A DNA stretch of 64,000 bases. Origin: Solwaraspora sp. WMMD1047 (GTDB lineage Bacteria; Actinomycetota; Actinomycetes; Mycobacteriales; Micromonosporaceae). The stretch lies in NCBI RefSeq assembly GCF_029626155.1, contig NZ_JARUBL010000001.1, positions 7,406,501 to 7,470,500 of the forward strand, in the 5' to 3' direction. A program made the translations under genes and the position numbers. This document shows, in pieces, positions 9,546-17,206 of the stretch; position 1 is the first letter of the stretch; each line of letters starts with the position of its first letter. Under the pieces are notes generated by a model that saw only the letters and a program-made list of their open reading frames with translations, was not told the origin of the DNA and searched no databases.

Positions 9546-11168
9546 GTGAGCGTGGAGAGGGCCGGCGCGGATCCGATTCCGCGCCGGGACCTGCACGACC
9601 GTACGACGACGAGTTGGACCTTGCTGGCCGGGATCGGCATCGGTGGCGTCATGTGCGTGCTGAACCTGTTGGTCAGCTTCAAGACCGGCGTCGGATTCGG
9701 CGGTTCCGCGTTCGTGGTGCTACTCGGCGCGGCGCTGCTGCGCGTCCGCGACCAGCTCACCTGGCCGCTGCTGTTCACCACCTTCTCCATCGCCTCCAGC
9801 GGATACCTGGCAACCGCCGCCGTGGACACCGGCGTGGCGGCGATCGCCCTGCGCGGCGGTGCGGTTCCACCGGTGGCGGTACTCATCGGCCTGGCAGTCG
9901 CCGCGAACATGCTCGGGGTACTGCTCGGCATCCTGCTCAGCGGTTCGACGTTCCGCCACGGGCTGCCGTTCCCGGCCCTGGTGCCGGCGATCACGCTGAT
10001 GCGTACGCTGACCGGCGAGGTGACCCGCTCCGGCCGGGTCCTGCTGCTGGCCGTGGCGGCCGGTGCCGCCACCAGCCTGGCCGCCGCCTTCGCCGGTCCG
10101 GACGCCACGCCCGATCTGCCGGCCCTGCCGCCGTACCTGAGCTTTGCGCTGTCGCCGCTGCTGGCCGGGGTGGGCGCGCTGATCGGCGTCCGTTCGGCCA
10201 GCTGGCTCCTCGTCGGCTGCGGCTACACGGTCGCGATGTGGCTGGTGCTGCCGGCGGGGCCGGTCAGCTACTCGCAACATCTCGCCGACGCGTGGATCCT
10301 GCCGGTCGGGGTGGGTATCGTCCTCGGCTACTCGGTGGCCACCCTGCTGCGCGGCAGCCGGACGGCCGGTGGCTGGTCCCGCGGCCCCCGCCAGGCCGGG
10401 ACCGGCACGGCACGGTTGCTGTTCGCCGGCGTCGCCGTGCTCGGTACGGTGCCGCTGGCCCTGCGATACGGCCCCTTGCGTGGCGTGGCGCTGGCCGGGC
10501 TGCTGACCGCGATGGTGCTGCTCTTCGCGCTCTTCCTGGTCCGCGCGGGTGCCGAGATCGGCATCGCGCCGATGGCCCCGGTGCTGTTCCTCGGCGTGGT
10601 CGTACTGCGGCTGGTGGGTCTGCCGCCCACCGACGCGGTCCTCCTCGCGGCCTTCGTGACGTGTACGGGAATCTCCTCGGTGTACTACGTCTACGCGGCG
10701 CGGATCTGGTTGCAGGCACCGCCGGACGTGCGGCAGCCGCCCCGGCGCAACGTCACCTGGACACAGGCGGTCGGTGGCATCATGGGGGCCACGGTGGGCG
10801 TGCTCGCGGTCGTCCTGCTGATCCGCTCCGGGGCGGTGGGCAGCGCCAGCCTCCCGGTGCCGGTGGTGCAGACCGTGGACTTCATCGCCACGTCCACGCT
10901 GGATGGCCGTGCCTCACCAGCGCTGGGTGTGGCCGCCGCCCTGGGTTTCGGCCTCGCCTTCGCCAGCGCCCCGGTGACCTCGATCGGCCTGGGCGTGCTG
11001 CTGCCACCGGCGTACACGGTGACCATGGCGGTCGGCGGGGTGGCCAGCTGGCTTCTGGTGCGGCGTAGGCCGGACCGGGCCGTCACGGTCAGCACCGTCG
11101 CGTCAGGACTGGTCATCGGCGAAGGGCTGGTGATGACGGCCCTCGTGGCGGCGCGGTTGCTGTGGTGA
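9546..11168 (+). CDS. OPT-family oligopeptide transporter
   Basis: 540 residues from GTG at 9546 (GAGGGAAC ribosome site); earlier in-frame starts would add a hydrophilic tail with no support. It is an integral membrane protein with about 14 hydrophobic segments. The pattern FSIASSGYLATAA, LPFPALVPAITLMRTL and LSFALSPLLAGVGALIGVRS matches the oligopeptide/YSL transporter superfamily, whose members carry small peptides or metal chelates, usually inward with protons. It is shorter than many OPT proteins. As the first gene of the plus-strand arm, immediately before pat and the deacetylase, it may handle the phosphinothricin peptide or a precursor. Direction of transport cannot be read from sequence. 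Confidence 0.75.
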   Translation: MSVERAGADPIPRRDLHDRTTTSWTLLAGIGIGGVMCVLNLLVSFKTGVGFGGSAFVVLLGAALLRVRDQLTWPLLFTTFSIASSGYLATAAVDTGVAAIALRGGAVPPVAVLIGLAVAANMLGVLLGILLSGSTFRHGLPFPALVPAITLMRTLTGEVTRSGRVLLLAVAAGAATSLAAAFAGPDATPDLPALPPYLSFALSPLLAGVGALIGVRSASWLLVGCGYTVAMWLVLPAGPVSYSQHLADAWILPVGVGIVLGYSVATLLRGSRTAGGWSRGPRQAGTGTARLLFAGVAVLGTVPLALRYGPLRGVALAGLLTAMVLLFALFLVRAGAEIGIAPMAPVLFLGVVVLRLVGLPPTDAVLLAAFVTCTGISSVYYVYAARIWLQAPPDVRQPPRRNVTWTQAVGGIMGATVGVLAVVLLIRSGAVGSASLPVPVVQTVDFIATSTLDGRASPALGVAAALGFGLAFASAPVTSIGLGVLLPPAYTVTMAVGGVASWLLVRRRPDRAVTVSTVASGLVIGEGLVMTALVAARLLW

Positions 11169-11196
11169 GGCCAGGCGGAACGGTAAAGTGTCGTAT

Positions 11197-11247
11197 CGCC
11201 GGCAGTGGATGGACGCAGGTGTGCATCGACTTGGTACGCCGGCAGTG
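11197..11247 (+). repeat. 11-bp direct repeat upstream of pat
   Basis: CGCCGGCAGTG occurs at 11197-11207 and again at 11237-11247, exactly 40 bases apart (close to four helical turns), both preceded by GTA or GTAT. It lies 80-130 bases before the pat start. Direct repeats at such spacing are the usual layout of SARP binding sites, although SARP repeats are typically about 11 or 22 bases apart. Regulatory meaning is a guess. Confidence 0.35.
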
Positions 11248-11326
11248 CTGTCCGATCCGACGTGGCCGCGCCCACCCCAGCAGTGGACCTGTTGCAGGAG
11301 AGGGAACTCGGAAAGATGGAAACCAC

Positions 11327-11887
11327 ATGGCGATGACCGGTTCTGTCGTGGTTCGTCAGGCTCGGGCGGATGACATGCCAGCCTTCAGCCACATCGTCAA
11401 CCACTACATCAAGACGACGACGGTCAACTTCCGGACAGTCACCCAGAGCCCGGAGGAATGGCACCGCGATTGGCAGGCGTCGCACGACCGCTATCCGTGG
11501 CTGCTCGCCGTCGACGGGGACGAACCGGTCGGCCTGGCGTACGCCGTGCCGTGGAAGGCGCGCAACGCATACGACTGGTGCGCCGAGGCCACGGTGTACG
11601 TCGCGGACGGCCACCACCGGCGTGGCATCGGTCGGCTGCTGTACGGGCGACTGCTGGACGGCCTGGACCGGCAGGGGTACCGCAGCACGATGGGTGTGAT
11701 CGCGCTGCCGAACGAGGCCAGCGTGACGCTCCACGAGGCGTACGGCTTCCAGCACGTCGGCACCCTCCGGTCGGTCGGCTACAAGCACGGACGCTGGTGC
11801 GACATCGGGTTCTGGCAGCGACGGGTGGCCCACGCCGACACGCCGCCGGGTGACCTGCTGCCGATTTCCGAGGTGTGGCCGACGTGA
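11327..11887 (+). CDS. pat: Phosphinothricin N-acetyltransferase (biosynthesis and self-resistance)
   Basis: 186 residues from ATG at 11327; an alternative ATG lies two codons later. This GNAT protein has the full Pat/Bar signature: NHYIKTTTVNFRT, RYPWLLAV, AYAVPWKARNAYDW, TVYVADGHHRRGIGRLLY (acetyl-CoA loop), VIALPNEASVTLHEAYGF and GYKHGRWCDIGFWQR. The length equals known Pat enzymes (about 183). It acetylates the amino group of demethylphosphinothricin and phosphinothricin. This blocks inhibition of glutamine synthetase and provides the protected building block loaded by PhsA. Its stop overlaps the next start, so it is co-translated with the deacetylase. Confidence 0.95.
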   Translation: MAMTGSVVVRQARADDMPAFSHIVNHYIKTTTVNFRTVTQSPEEWHRDWQASHDRYPWLLAVDGDEPVGLAYAVPWKARNAYDWCAEATVYVADGHHRRGIGRLLYGRLLDGLDRQGYRSTMGVIALPNEASVTLHEAYGFQHVGTLRSVGYKHGRWCDIGFWQRRVAHADTPPGDLLPISEVWPT

Positions 11888-12795
11888 GCGGCGAGGAGCT
11901 GGAACTGCTGCGCGAGCTCTTCGAGATGCACTCCACCTGGCGCGAGCAGCCGCTGTCACAGCGGCGCGAGTACTACGAGCGGGCGGATGCTGCCTTCGGC
12001 GGGCCGGGTGCCGCACCGGGGGAAACGGTTGTGGTGCGGGAGTGCTCCGCCGAGTGGGTGCTTCCGTTCCGGCCCGGGGGGCCGGTGCTGCTCTACTTCC
12101 ACGGCGGGTCCTACACGATGGGATCGGCCGCCTCGCACCGGCACCTCGTGCGCGAGCTGGGCGAGGTCTGTGGTGGCTCCGCCCTCTCGGTGGACTACCG
12201 GCGGGCGCCCGAGGCACCGTTCCCGGCTGCCGTCACCGACGCTGTCGCCTGCTACCGGTACCTCCTCGACCGGGACGTGCCGAGTCACCGGATCATTCTC
12301 GCCGGGGACTCGGCCGGTGCCGGCATCACCGTCGCCACCATGTTGGCGCTACGCGAGGCCGGTGTGGCGCAGCCGGCGGCCGGCGTCTGCCTCTCCCCCT
12401 GGGCGGACTTGACCTGCGGTTTGGACAGCCACCGCACCCGGGCGGCGCGTGACCCGGTGCTCGACAGCGCCGACCTGCGCCGGATGGCGGCGCTCTACCA
12501 CGCCGGAACCGACCCCAGGCACCCGCAGGTGTCGCCCGCGTTCGCCGACCTGTCCGGGCTGCCGCCACTGCTGATCCAGGTCGGCACCGAGGAGGTTCTC
12601 TTCGACGACGCGCGGGCGTTGGCGGCCGGGGTGGAGGCGGCGGGCGGATCGGTGCGGCTGGAGGAGTGGCCGGACATGTTCCACGTCTGGCACTACTACT
12701 TCCCGGTCCTGACCGAGGCACGGGCCGCGATCGCGGCGATCGGCGCGTTCGTCACGGCGGTCCTGGCCGACGAGCCCGTCGACGTGGCTCCTTGA
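11884..12795 (+). CDS. bah: N-acetyl-phosphinothricin-peptide deacetylase (Bah/Dea type, HSL-family hydrolase)
   Basis: About 303 residues; GTG at 11884 forms a GTGA overlap with the pat stop, and an earlier GTG at 11875 is possible. It is a hormone-sensitive-lipase-family alpha/beta hydrolase: HGGSYTMGS oxyanion loop, GDSAGAG nucleophile elbow, late acid region VGTEEVLFDDA and His in DMFHVWHYY. In bialaphos producers a hydrolase of this family next to the acetyltransferase removes the N-acetyl group from the finished tripeptide and so releases active antibiotic. The position directly behind pat supports the same job. From the fold alone it could be a general esterase. Confidence 0.8.
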   Translation: MSGEELELLRELFEMHSTWREQPLSQRREYYERADAAFGGPGAAPGETVVVRECSAEWVLPFRPGGPVLLYFHGGSYTMGSAASHRHLVRELGEVCGGSALSVDYRRAPEAPFPAAVTDAVACYRYLLDRDVPSHRIILAGDSAGAGITVATMLALREAGVAQPAAGVCLSPWADLTCGLDSHRTRAARDPVLDSADLRRMAALYHAGTDPRHPQVSPAFADLSGLPPLLIQVGTEEVLFDDARALAAGVEAAGGSVRLEEWPDMFHVWHYYFPVLTEARAAIAAIGAFVTAVLADEPVDVAP

Positions 12796-12810
12796 CCGGG
12801 GGGTGACGGC

Positions 12811-13551
12811 GTGACGCGGTGGTTGCAGGTGCAGCCGGTGGACGACCCGGCCGTGCGGGTCTGCTGCGCGCCGAGGGCGGGCGGCAGCGCGCGTGACTTC
12901 GACCACTGGGCGGCGGTCCTCGGCCCCCGGGTCGAACTCTGTGCCGTGCAGTTGCCCGGCCGGCTCAGCCGGTTCCGGGAACCACCCGTGACGTCGCTGA
13001 CCACGGTGGCCGCCGAGGTGGCCACCGCGTTGATCGACCGTGCCGAGCTGCCGACGGTGCTGTTCGGTGACTGCATGGGATCGCTTGTGGTGTTCGAGGT
13101 GGCCCGGGAACTGCGTCGCCGTGGGGCTGCCCAGCCGTTGGCGTTGATGGTCGCCTCGTACCCGCCGCCGGACCGGGTGCGGACCACCGAGGCGTACCAC
13201 GACCGCGACGCCACGGCGTTGCGGGGCCGGCTGGCCGAGGTGGGCGGAGTCGCCCCCGAGATGCTGCAGGACGACGAACTGTTCGAACTCATGCTGCCCA
13301 CGTTGCGGGCGGATTTCTCGCTGTTCGAGACGTACGAGTTCCGGGCCGAGGGTCCCTTGCCGAGTGACATCGTGGCCCTGGCAGGGGCGGCCGACCCGTA
13401 CGTGGACGAGGCGTCGTTACAGGGGTGGCGCCGGCACACCACCGGGGCGTTCGAGGTGCGGACATTCGAGGGTGGACACTTCTTCCTCCGGGACAGCATC
13501 GAAGCGGTGCCGATGGTCAGGGAGAGGTCACTGCGTCTCGCCGGCAACTAG
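12811..13551 (+). CDS. Type II thioesterase with Cys in place of the catalytic Ser
   Basis: 246 residues from GTG at 12811, 15 bases after the deacetylase. It is a TEII-like alpha/beta hydrolase: VCCAPRAGGSARDFDHW opening, ELCAVQLPGRLSRFREPP and a C-terminal GGHFFLRD with the catalytic His. The nucleophile elbow, normally GHSxG, reads FGDCMGS, so Ser is replaced by Cys (residue 88) and the preceding His by Asp. Type II thioesterases clear misprimed carrier proteins; cysteine versions are known from some NRPS release domains and favour acyl transfer chemistry. A second stand-alone thioesterase at 23170 keeps Ser, so the two probably have different roles. Confidence 0.85.
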   Translation: MTRWLQVQPVDDPAVRVCCAPRAGGSARDFDHWAAVLGPRVELCAVQLPGRLSRFREPPVTSLTTVAAEVATALIDRAELPTVLFGDCMGSLVVFEVARELRRRGAAQPLALMVASYPPPDRVRTTEAYHDRDATALRGRLAEVGGVAPEMLQDDELFELMLPTLRADFSLFETYEFRAEGPLPSDIVALAGAADPYVDEASLQGWRRHTTGAFEVRTFEGGHFFLRDSIEAVPMVRERSLRLAGN

Positions 13552-13694
13552 CGGAGGCCTGGCAACCCGTTGTCCCGAAGGGACCGGTGACGATCGACTT
13601 CGGATTGAGACGGGGTTGAGGGTGATCATTGCTGGCTGTACATTCAGGCGCACGGATCAGTGACTGTAGCTGGCTGTGGCGGGGGGAGTCTTTC

Positions 13695-15314
13695 TTGTCT
13701 GACAGGTTCCGGCGGCCCTGGGCCGTTGCCATCCGTGCCCCCCTCGGGATCGGCCTGACGGTCGCTCTGCTGGGCACCGGCTGCTCAGCCGGCGGCGCCG
13801 ACCGAGACGGCACCGGGGGGGCCGGGGGGACGCTCACCTTCGCCCTGGCGATCGACCCGACCTGCCTGGACCCGCAGCAGACCACCCTCACCGCCAGCCT
13901 CAACATCGGCCGACAACTGGTCGACTCCCTCGTCGACCAGGATCCGACCACCGGCGAGTTCACGCCGTGGCTGGCGGAGTCCTGGCAGGTCGATGCCAAG
14001 GCCACCACGTTCACCTTCCGGCTGCGCGAGGGTGCCACGTTCTCCGACGGCACGCCGGTCACCTCCGCGTCAATCAAGGCCAACCTCGACGCGGTGGCCG
14101 AACTCGGGGCACGGGCCCAACTCGGCGCCGGCTACCTCGCCGGTTACGTGGGTACCACGGTGGTCGACGAGCGGACCGCGCGGGTCGAGTTCGACCGGCC
14201 CAGCGCCCAGTTCCTGCAGGCCGCGTCGACCATGGTGCTGGGGTTGCTCTCGGACGCGAGCCTCGCCAAGAGCGCCGACGAACGCTGCCAGGGCGCCCTC
14301 GTCGGCTCCGGCCCCTTCACGCTCGACCACTACCGGCCCAACCAGGAAGTGTCGATCAGCAAGCGCCCGGACTACAGCTGGGGATCGGCGCTGTTCGAAC
14401 GGCAGGGTGACGCGCTTCTGGACAAGATCGTCTACAAGGTCGTTCCCGAGTCCGGGGTCCGCTCCGGCAGCCTGGCGTCCGGGCAGGTGAGCGCCATCAG
14501 TGACGTGCCACCCCAGGATGAGCCGCAGTTCGACGGGAAGGGCTTCCGGCTGATGGTGCGCGGCAACCCGGGTGTGCCGTTCAACCTCCACCCCAACGCG
14601 TCCCGGCCGGTACTCGGCGACGAGGCGGTGCGGCTGGCCATCCAACAGGGCATCAACCGCGCCGAGGTGGTGGAGACGGTCCTCAGTGCCAACTACCGGG
14701 CCGCCACCAGCATCCTCTCCCACACCACCCCCGGCTACACCGATCTGAGCGGGCAGCTGGCGTACGACCCGGAGGCCGCCGAGCGCCGGCTGGACGCCGC
14801 GGGTTGGCAGCCCGGCCAGGACGGCGTACGCGTGAAGGACGGTCGCCGGCTGAGCGTCGAGGTTCTGTTCAACACCGCGTACAACGGCAGCCAGAGCGTG
14901 CTGGAGCTGGTGCAGCAGCAGCTGCGGAAGATCGGTGTGGAGCTGCGCCTGCGCCAGCTCACCGTCGCCGAGCAGGCGACGCGGCAGTCCTCCGGTGACT
15001 ACGACTTCCTGTGGTACAACCAGACCCGCGCGGACCCGGACGTGTTGCGGTCGCTCTTCTCCACGAAGGCGACGAACCGCACCAGGATCGCGCCCGGCCC
15101 GCTGGACGAGGTGCTCGACGCGCAGGCCACGACGACCGAGTCCCAGCTGCGCAACCAGTACGTCGCCGAGGCCCAGCAGCTCATCGTCGAGCGCGGCTAC
15201 TCGATCCCGGTGTTCGAACTCTCCCAGGTGCACGGGCTCGGCCAGCAGGTGGACGGTCTTCGGTTCGACGCCTCCTCACGGTTGACATTCCACGGCGCCC
15301 AGGTCACCGGCTGA
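13695..15314 (+). CDS. Peptide ABC transporter, substrate-binding lipoprotein (DppA/OppA type)
   Basis: 539 residues from TTG at 13695, chosen because a GGGGGGAG ribosome site lies just upstream and the signal peptide then begins correctly. The signal sequence ends in LLGTGC (Cys 30), a slightly atypical lipobox. The mature protein is a family 5 solute-binding protein: GTLTFALAIDPTCLDP, LAESWQVDAKATTFTFRLR and FSDGTPVTSASIKANLDAV. It would capture a di- or oligopeptide outside the membrane and pass it to the permeases encoded next. A 143-base gap separates it from the thioesterase, so it may have its own promoter. Confidence 0.85.
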   Translation: MSDRFRRPWAVAIRAPLGIGLTVALLGTGCSAGGADRDGTGGAGGTLTFALAIDPTCLDPQQTTLTASLNIGRQLVDSLVDQDPTTGEFTPWLAESWQVDAKATTFTFRLREGATFSDGTPVTSASIKANLDAVAELGARAQLGAGYLAGYVGTTVVDERTARVEFDRPSAQFLQAASTMVLGLLSDASLAKSADERCQGALVGSGPFTLDHYRPNQEVSISKRPDYSWGSALFERQGDALLDKIVYKVVPESGVRSGSLASGQVSAISDVPPQDEPQFDGKGFRLMVRGNPGVPFNLHPNASRPVLGDEAVRLAIQQGINRAEVVETVLSANYRAATSILSHTTPGYTDLSGQLAYDPEAAERRLDAAGWQPGQDGVRVKDGRRLSVEVLFNTAYNGSQSVLELVQQQLRKIGVELRLRQLTVAEQATRQSSGDYDFLWYNQTRADPDVLRSLFSTKATNRTRIAPGPLDEVLDAQATTTESQLRNQYVAEAQQLIVERGYSIPVFELSQVHGLGQQVDGLRFDASSRLTFHGAQVTG

Positions 15315-15329
15315 GACCGCAGCGCGTCC

Positions 15330-16280
15330 ATGACCCGCTACCTGTTGAGTCGTACGATCCAGGCGGTGTTCGTGCTGTGGGCGGCGTTCACCGTCACGTT
15401 CGTCGTGCTGTATCTGCTACCGAGCGACCCGGTCGAGATCATGGTCAGCGGCAACGACGCCAACACCTACTCGCCCGAACAGCTCGACTCGCTACGTGCC
15501 GAGTACGGCCTGGACCAGCCGTTGCCGCTGCAGTACCTCAACGCGTTGCGTCGGGCCCTGCTCGGCGACTTCGGCCAGTCCGTGCAGACCGGTGGCGAGG
15601 TGCGGGACATGCTGCTCGACGCGCTGCCGTCCACGTTGCGGCTCGGCGGCATCGCGCTCGTTCTCGCGGTGGCGGCCGGCGCGGCGATCGGGCTCGGGGG
15701 GACCTTCGTACGCTGGCGGCCGCTGCGCAACGCCCTGCTCTCCCTGCCGGCGGCCGCGATCTCCCTGCCGTCGTTCTGGGTGGGGCTGCTGCTGCTCCAG
15801 GTGGTGTCGTTCCAGTGGGGCCTGGTGCCGGCGACCGGTGAGGAAGGCTGGGCGGCGCTGATCCTGCCCGCGATCACCCTCTGCCTCCCCTCCGCCGCCC
15901 TGCTGGGGCAGGTTTTCGCCAAGAGCATGCGGACCGCGCTCGCCGAGCCGTTCGTGGACACCGCCAGGGCCAAGGGCGCGAGTCGCGCGCGGGTACACCT
16001 CCGGCACGCGGCCCGTAACGCCGCCCTGCCCGCCCTGACCCTCGCCGGCATCGTGGTCGGGAATCTGATCGCCGGATCCGTCGTGGTCGAGACGGTCTTC
16101 TCCCGGTCCGGGGTAGGCCGGCTCACCGCGACCGCGGTGTCCGCCCAGGACGTCCCCGTGGTGCAGGCCGTGGTGGTGCTGGGGGCAGTGGTGTTCGTGG
16201 TGGTCAACCTGATCGTCGACCTGCTCTACCCGCTCCTCGACCCGAGGGTGACGGCGCACGCGGGGACGGGACGGCGATGA
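15330..16280 (+). CDS. Peptide ABC transporter permease (DppB type)
   Basis: 316 residues from ATG at 15330, 15 bases after the binding protein. Six predicted membrane segments. The N-terminal RTIQAVFVLWAAFTVTFVVL segment and the long periplasmic loop before the second helix (LRAEYGLDQPLPLQYLNAL) are typical of DppB/OppB. The EAA-type loop RAKGASRARVHLRHAARNAA contacts the ATPase. It ends in an ATGA overlap with the next permease. Confidence 0.85.
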   Translation: MTRYLLSRTIQAVFVLWAAFTVTFVVLYLLPSDPVEIMVSGNDANTYSPEQLDSLRAEYGLDQPLPLQYLNALRRALLGDFGQSVQTGGEVRDMLLDALPSTLRLGGIALVLAVAAGAAIGLGGTFVRWRPLRNALLSLPAAAISLPSFWVGLLLLQVVSFQWGLVPATGEEGWAALILPAITLCLPSAALLGQVFAKSMRTALAEPFVDTARAKGASRARVHLRHAARNAALPALTLAGIVVGNLIAGSVVVETVFSRSGVGRLTATAVSAQDVPVVQAVVVLGAVVFVVVNLIVDLLYPLLDPRVTAHAGTGRR

Positions 16281-17206
16281 CCGGGTCGGGACCACGGCCG
16301 ACGGCTGCTCTGGCCGGCGACCCGGTGGACGCCTGGAAGGGCGATACGGTGGCCCCGCCAGGGGCGGACCAGATGCCGTGGGCCCGACGCGCCGCCCGGT
16401 CGGTGCTGTCCCGGGCCGGGCTCGGGACGGCCGTCGTCGTGGTGGCGGTGGTCTCGGCTTGGGCGCTCTTCCCGGAGACCTTCGCGCCGGGGGACCCGCT
16501 CGATGGCGTGCCGGGCGACCGCCTTCAGCCGCCGAACGCCACGCACTGGTTCGGCACCGACCAGTTGGGTCGGGACCTGTACACCCGGATGGTGCACGGC
16601 GCGTCGTTGTCGCTGCGGGCGACGCTCGTCGCCGTCGGCGTCGCATTGGTGCTGGGGGGATCCGTCGGGCTGTTCGCCGGCTTCGTCGGCCGGTGGGTCG
16701 ACGACGCGGCCATGCGCCTCGTCGACGTCCTGCTGGCCATTCCCGGCCTGCTGCTGTCCCTGGCCGTGGTGACGGTGCTCGGTTTCGGCACCATGAACGT
16801 GGCCATCGCGGTGGGTGTGGCGACCGCGGCGAACTTCGCCCGGGTGATGCGGGCCGAGGTGCTCCGGGTCAACCTGGCGGTGTTCGTGGAGGCTGCCCGG
16901 ACCAGTGGCGTGCGCTGGTACGGCGTACTCGGTCGACACGTCCTGCCGAACGCGTTCGGTCCGGTGTTCGTGATGGCGACGCTCGAGTTGGGCAACGCGA
17001 TCCTGTCGGTGTCCGCGCTGAGTTTTCTCGGCTACGGGGCCGCGCCGCCGAGCCCCGAATGGGGGTCGCTGATCGCCCAGGGACGTAGCTATCTCGCCAG
17101 CGCACCCTGGCTGACCACGCTGCCCGGCCTGGTGGTCGCAGCACTCGTGCTCGCCGTCAACCGGGTGGCCCGTGAGTTGGACACCCGCGGACGGGCGGCG
17201 TCGTGA
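16277..17206 (+). CDS. Peptide ABC transporter permease (DppC type)
   Basis: 309 residues from ATG at 16277, overlapping dppB by four bases. It carries the DppC/OppC landmarks: the periplasmic HWFGTDQLGRDLYTRMVHGA segment after the first helix, the EAA loop EAARTSGVRWYGVLGRHVLP, and SFLGYGAAPPSPEWGSLI near the end. The N-terminus is about 30 residues longer than usual and hydrophilic, so a later start is possible. It forms the membrane channel with the preceding permease. Confidence 0.85.
   Translation: MTGSGPRPTAALAGDPVDAWKGDTVAPPGADQMPWARRAARSVLSRAGLGTAVVVVAVVSAWALFPETFAPGDPLDGVPGDRLQPPNATHWFGTDQLGRDLYTRMVHGASLSLRATLVAVGVALVLGGSVGLFAGFVGRWVDDAAMRLVDVLLAIPGLLLSLAVVTVLGFGTMNVAIAVGVATAANFARVMRAEVLRVNLAVFVEAARTSGVRWYGVLGRHVLPNAFGPVFVMATLELGNAILSVSALSFLGYGAAPPSPEWGSLIAQGRSYLASAPWLTTLPGLVVAALVLAVNRVARELDTRGRAAS

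Noticed and set aside
9225-9596. Minus-strand open frame in the left intergenic region, considered as a transposase or integrase remnant
   Set aside because: No catalytic motif, terminal repeat or ribosome site could be found.
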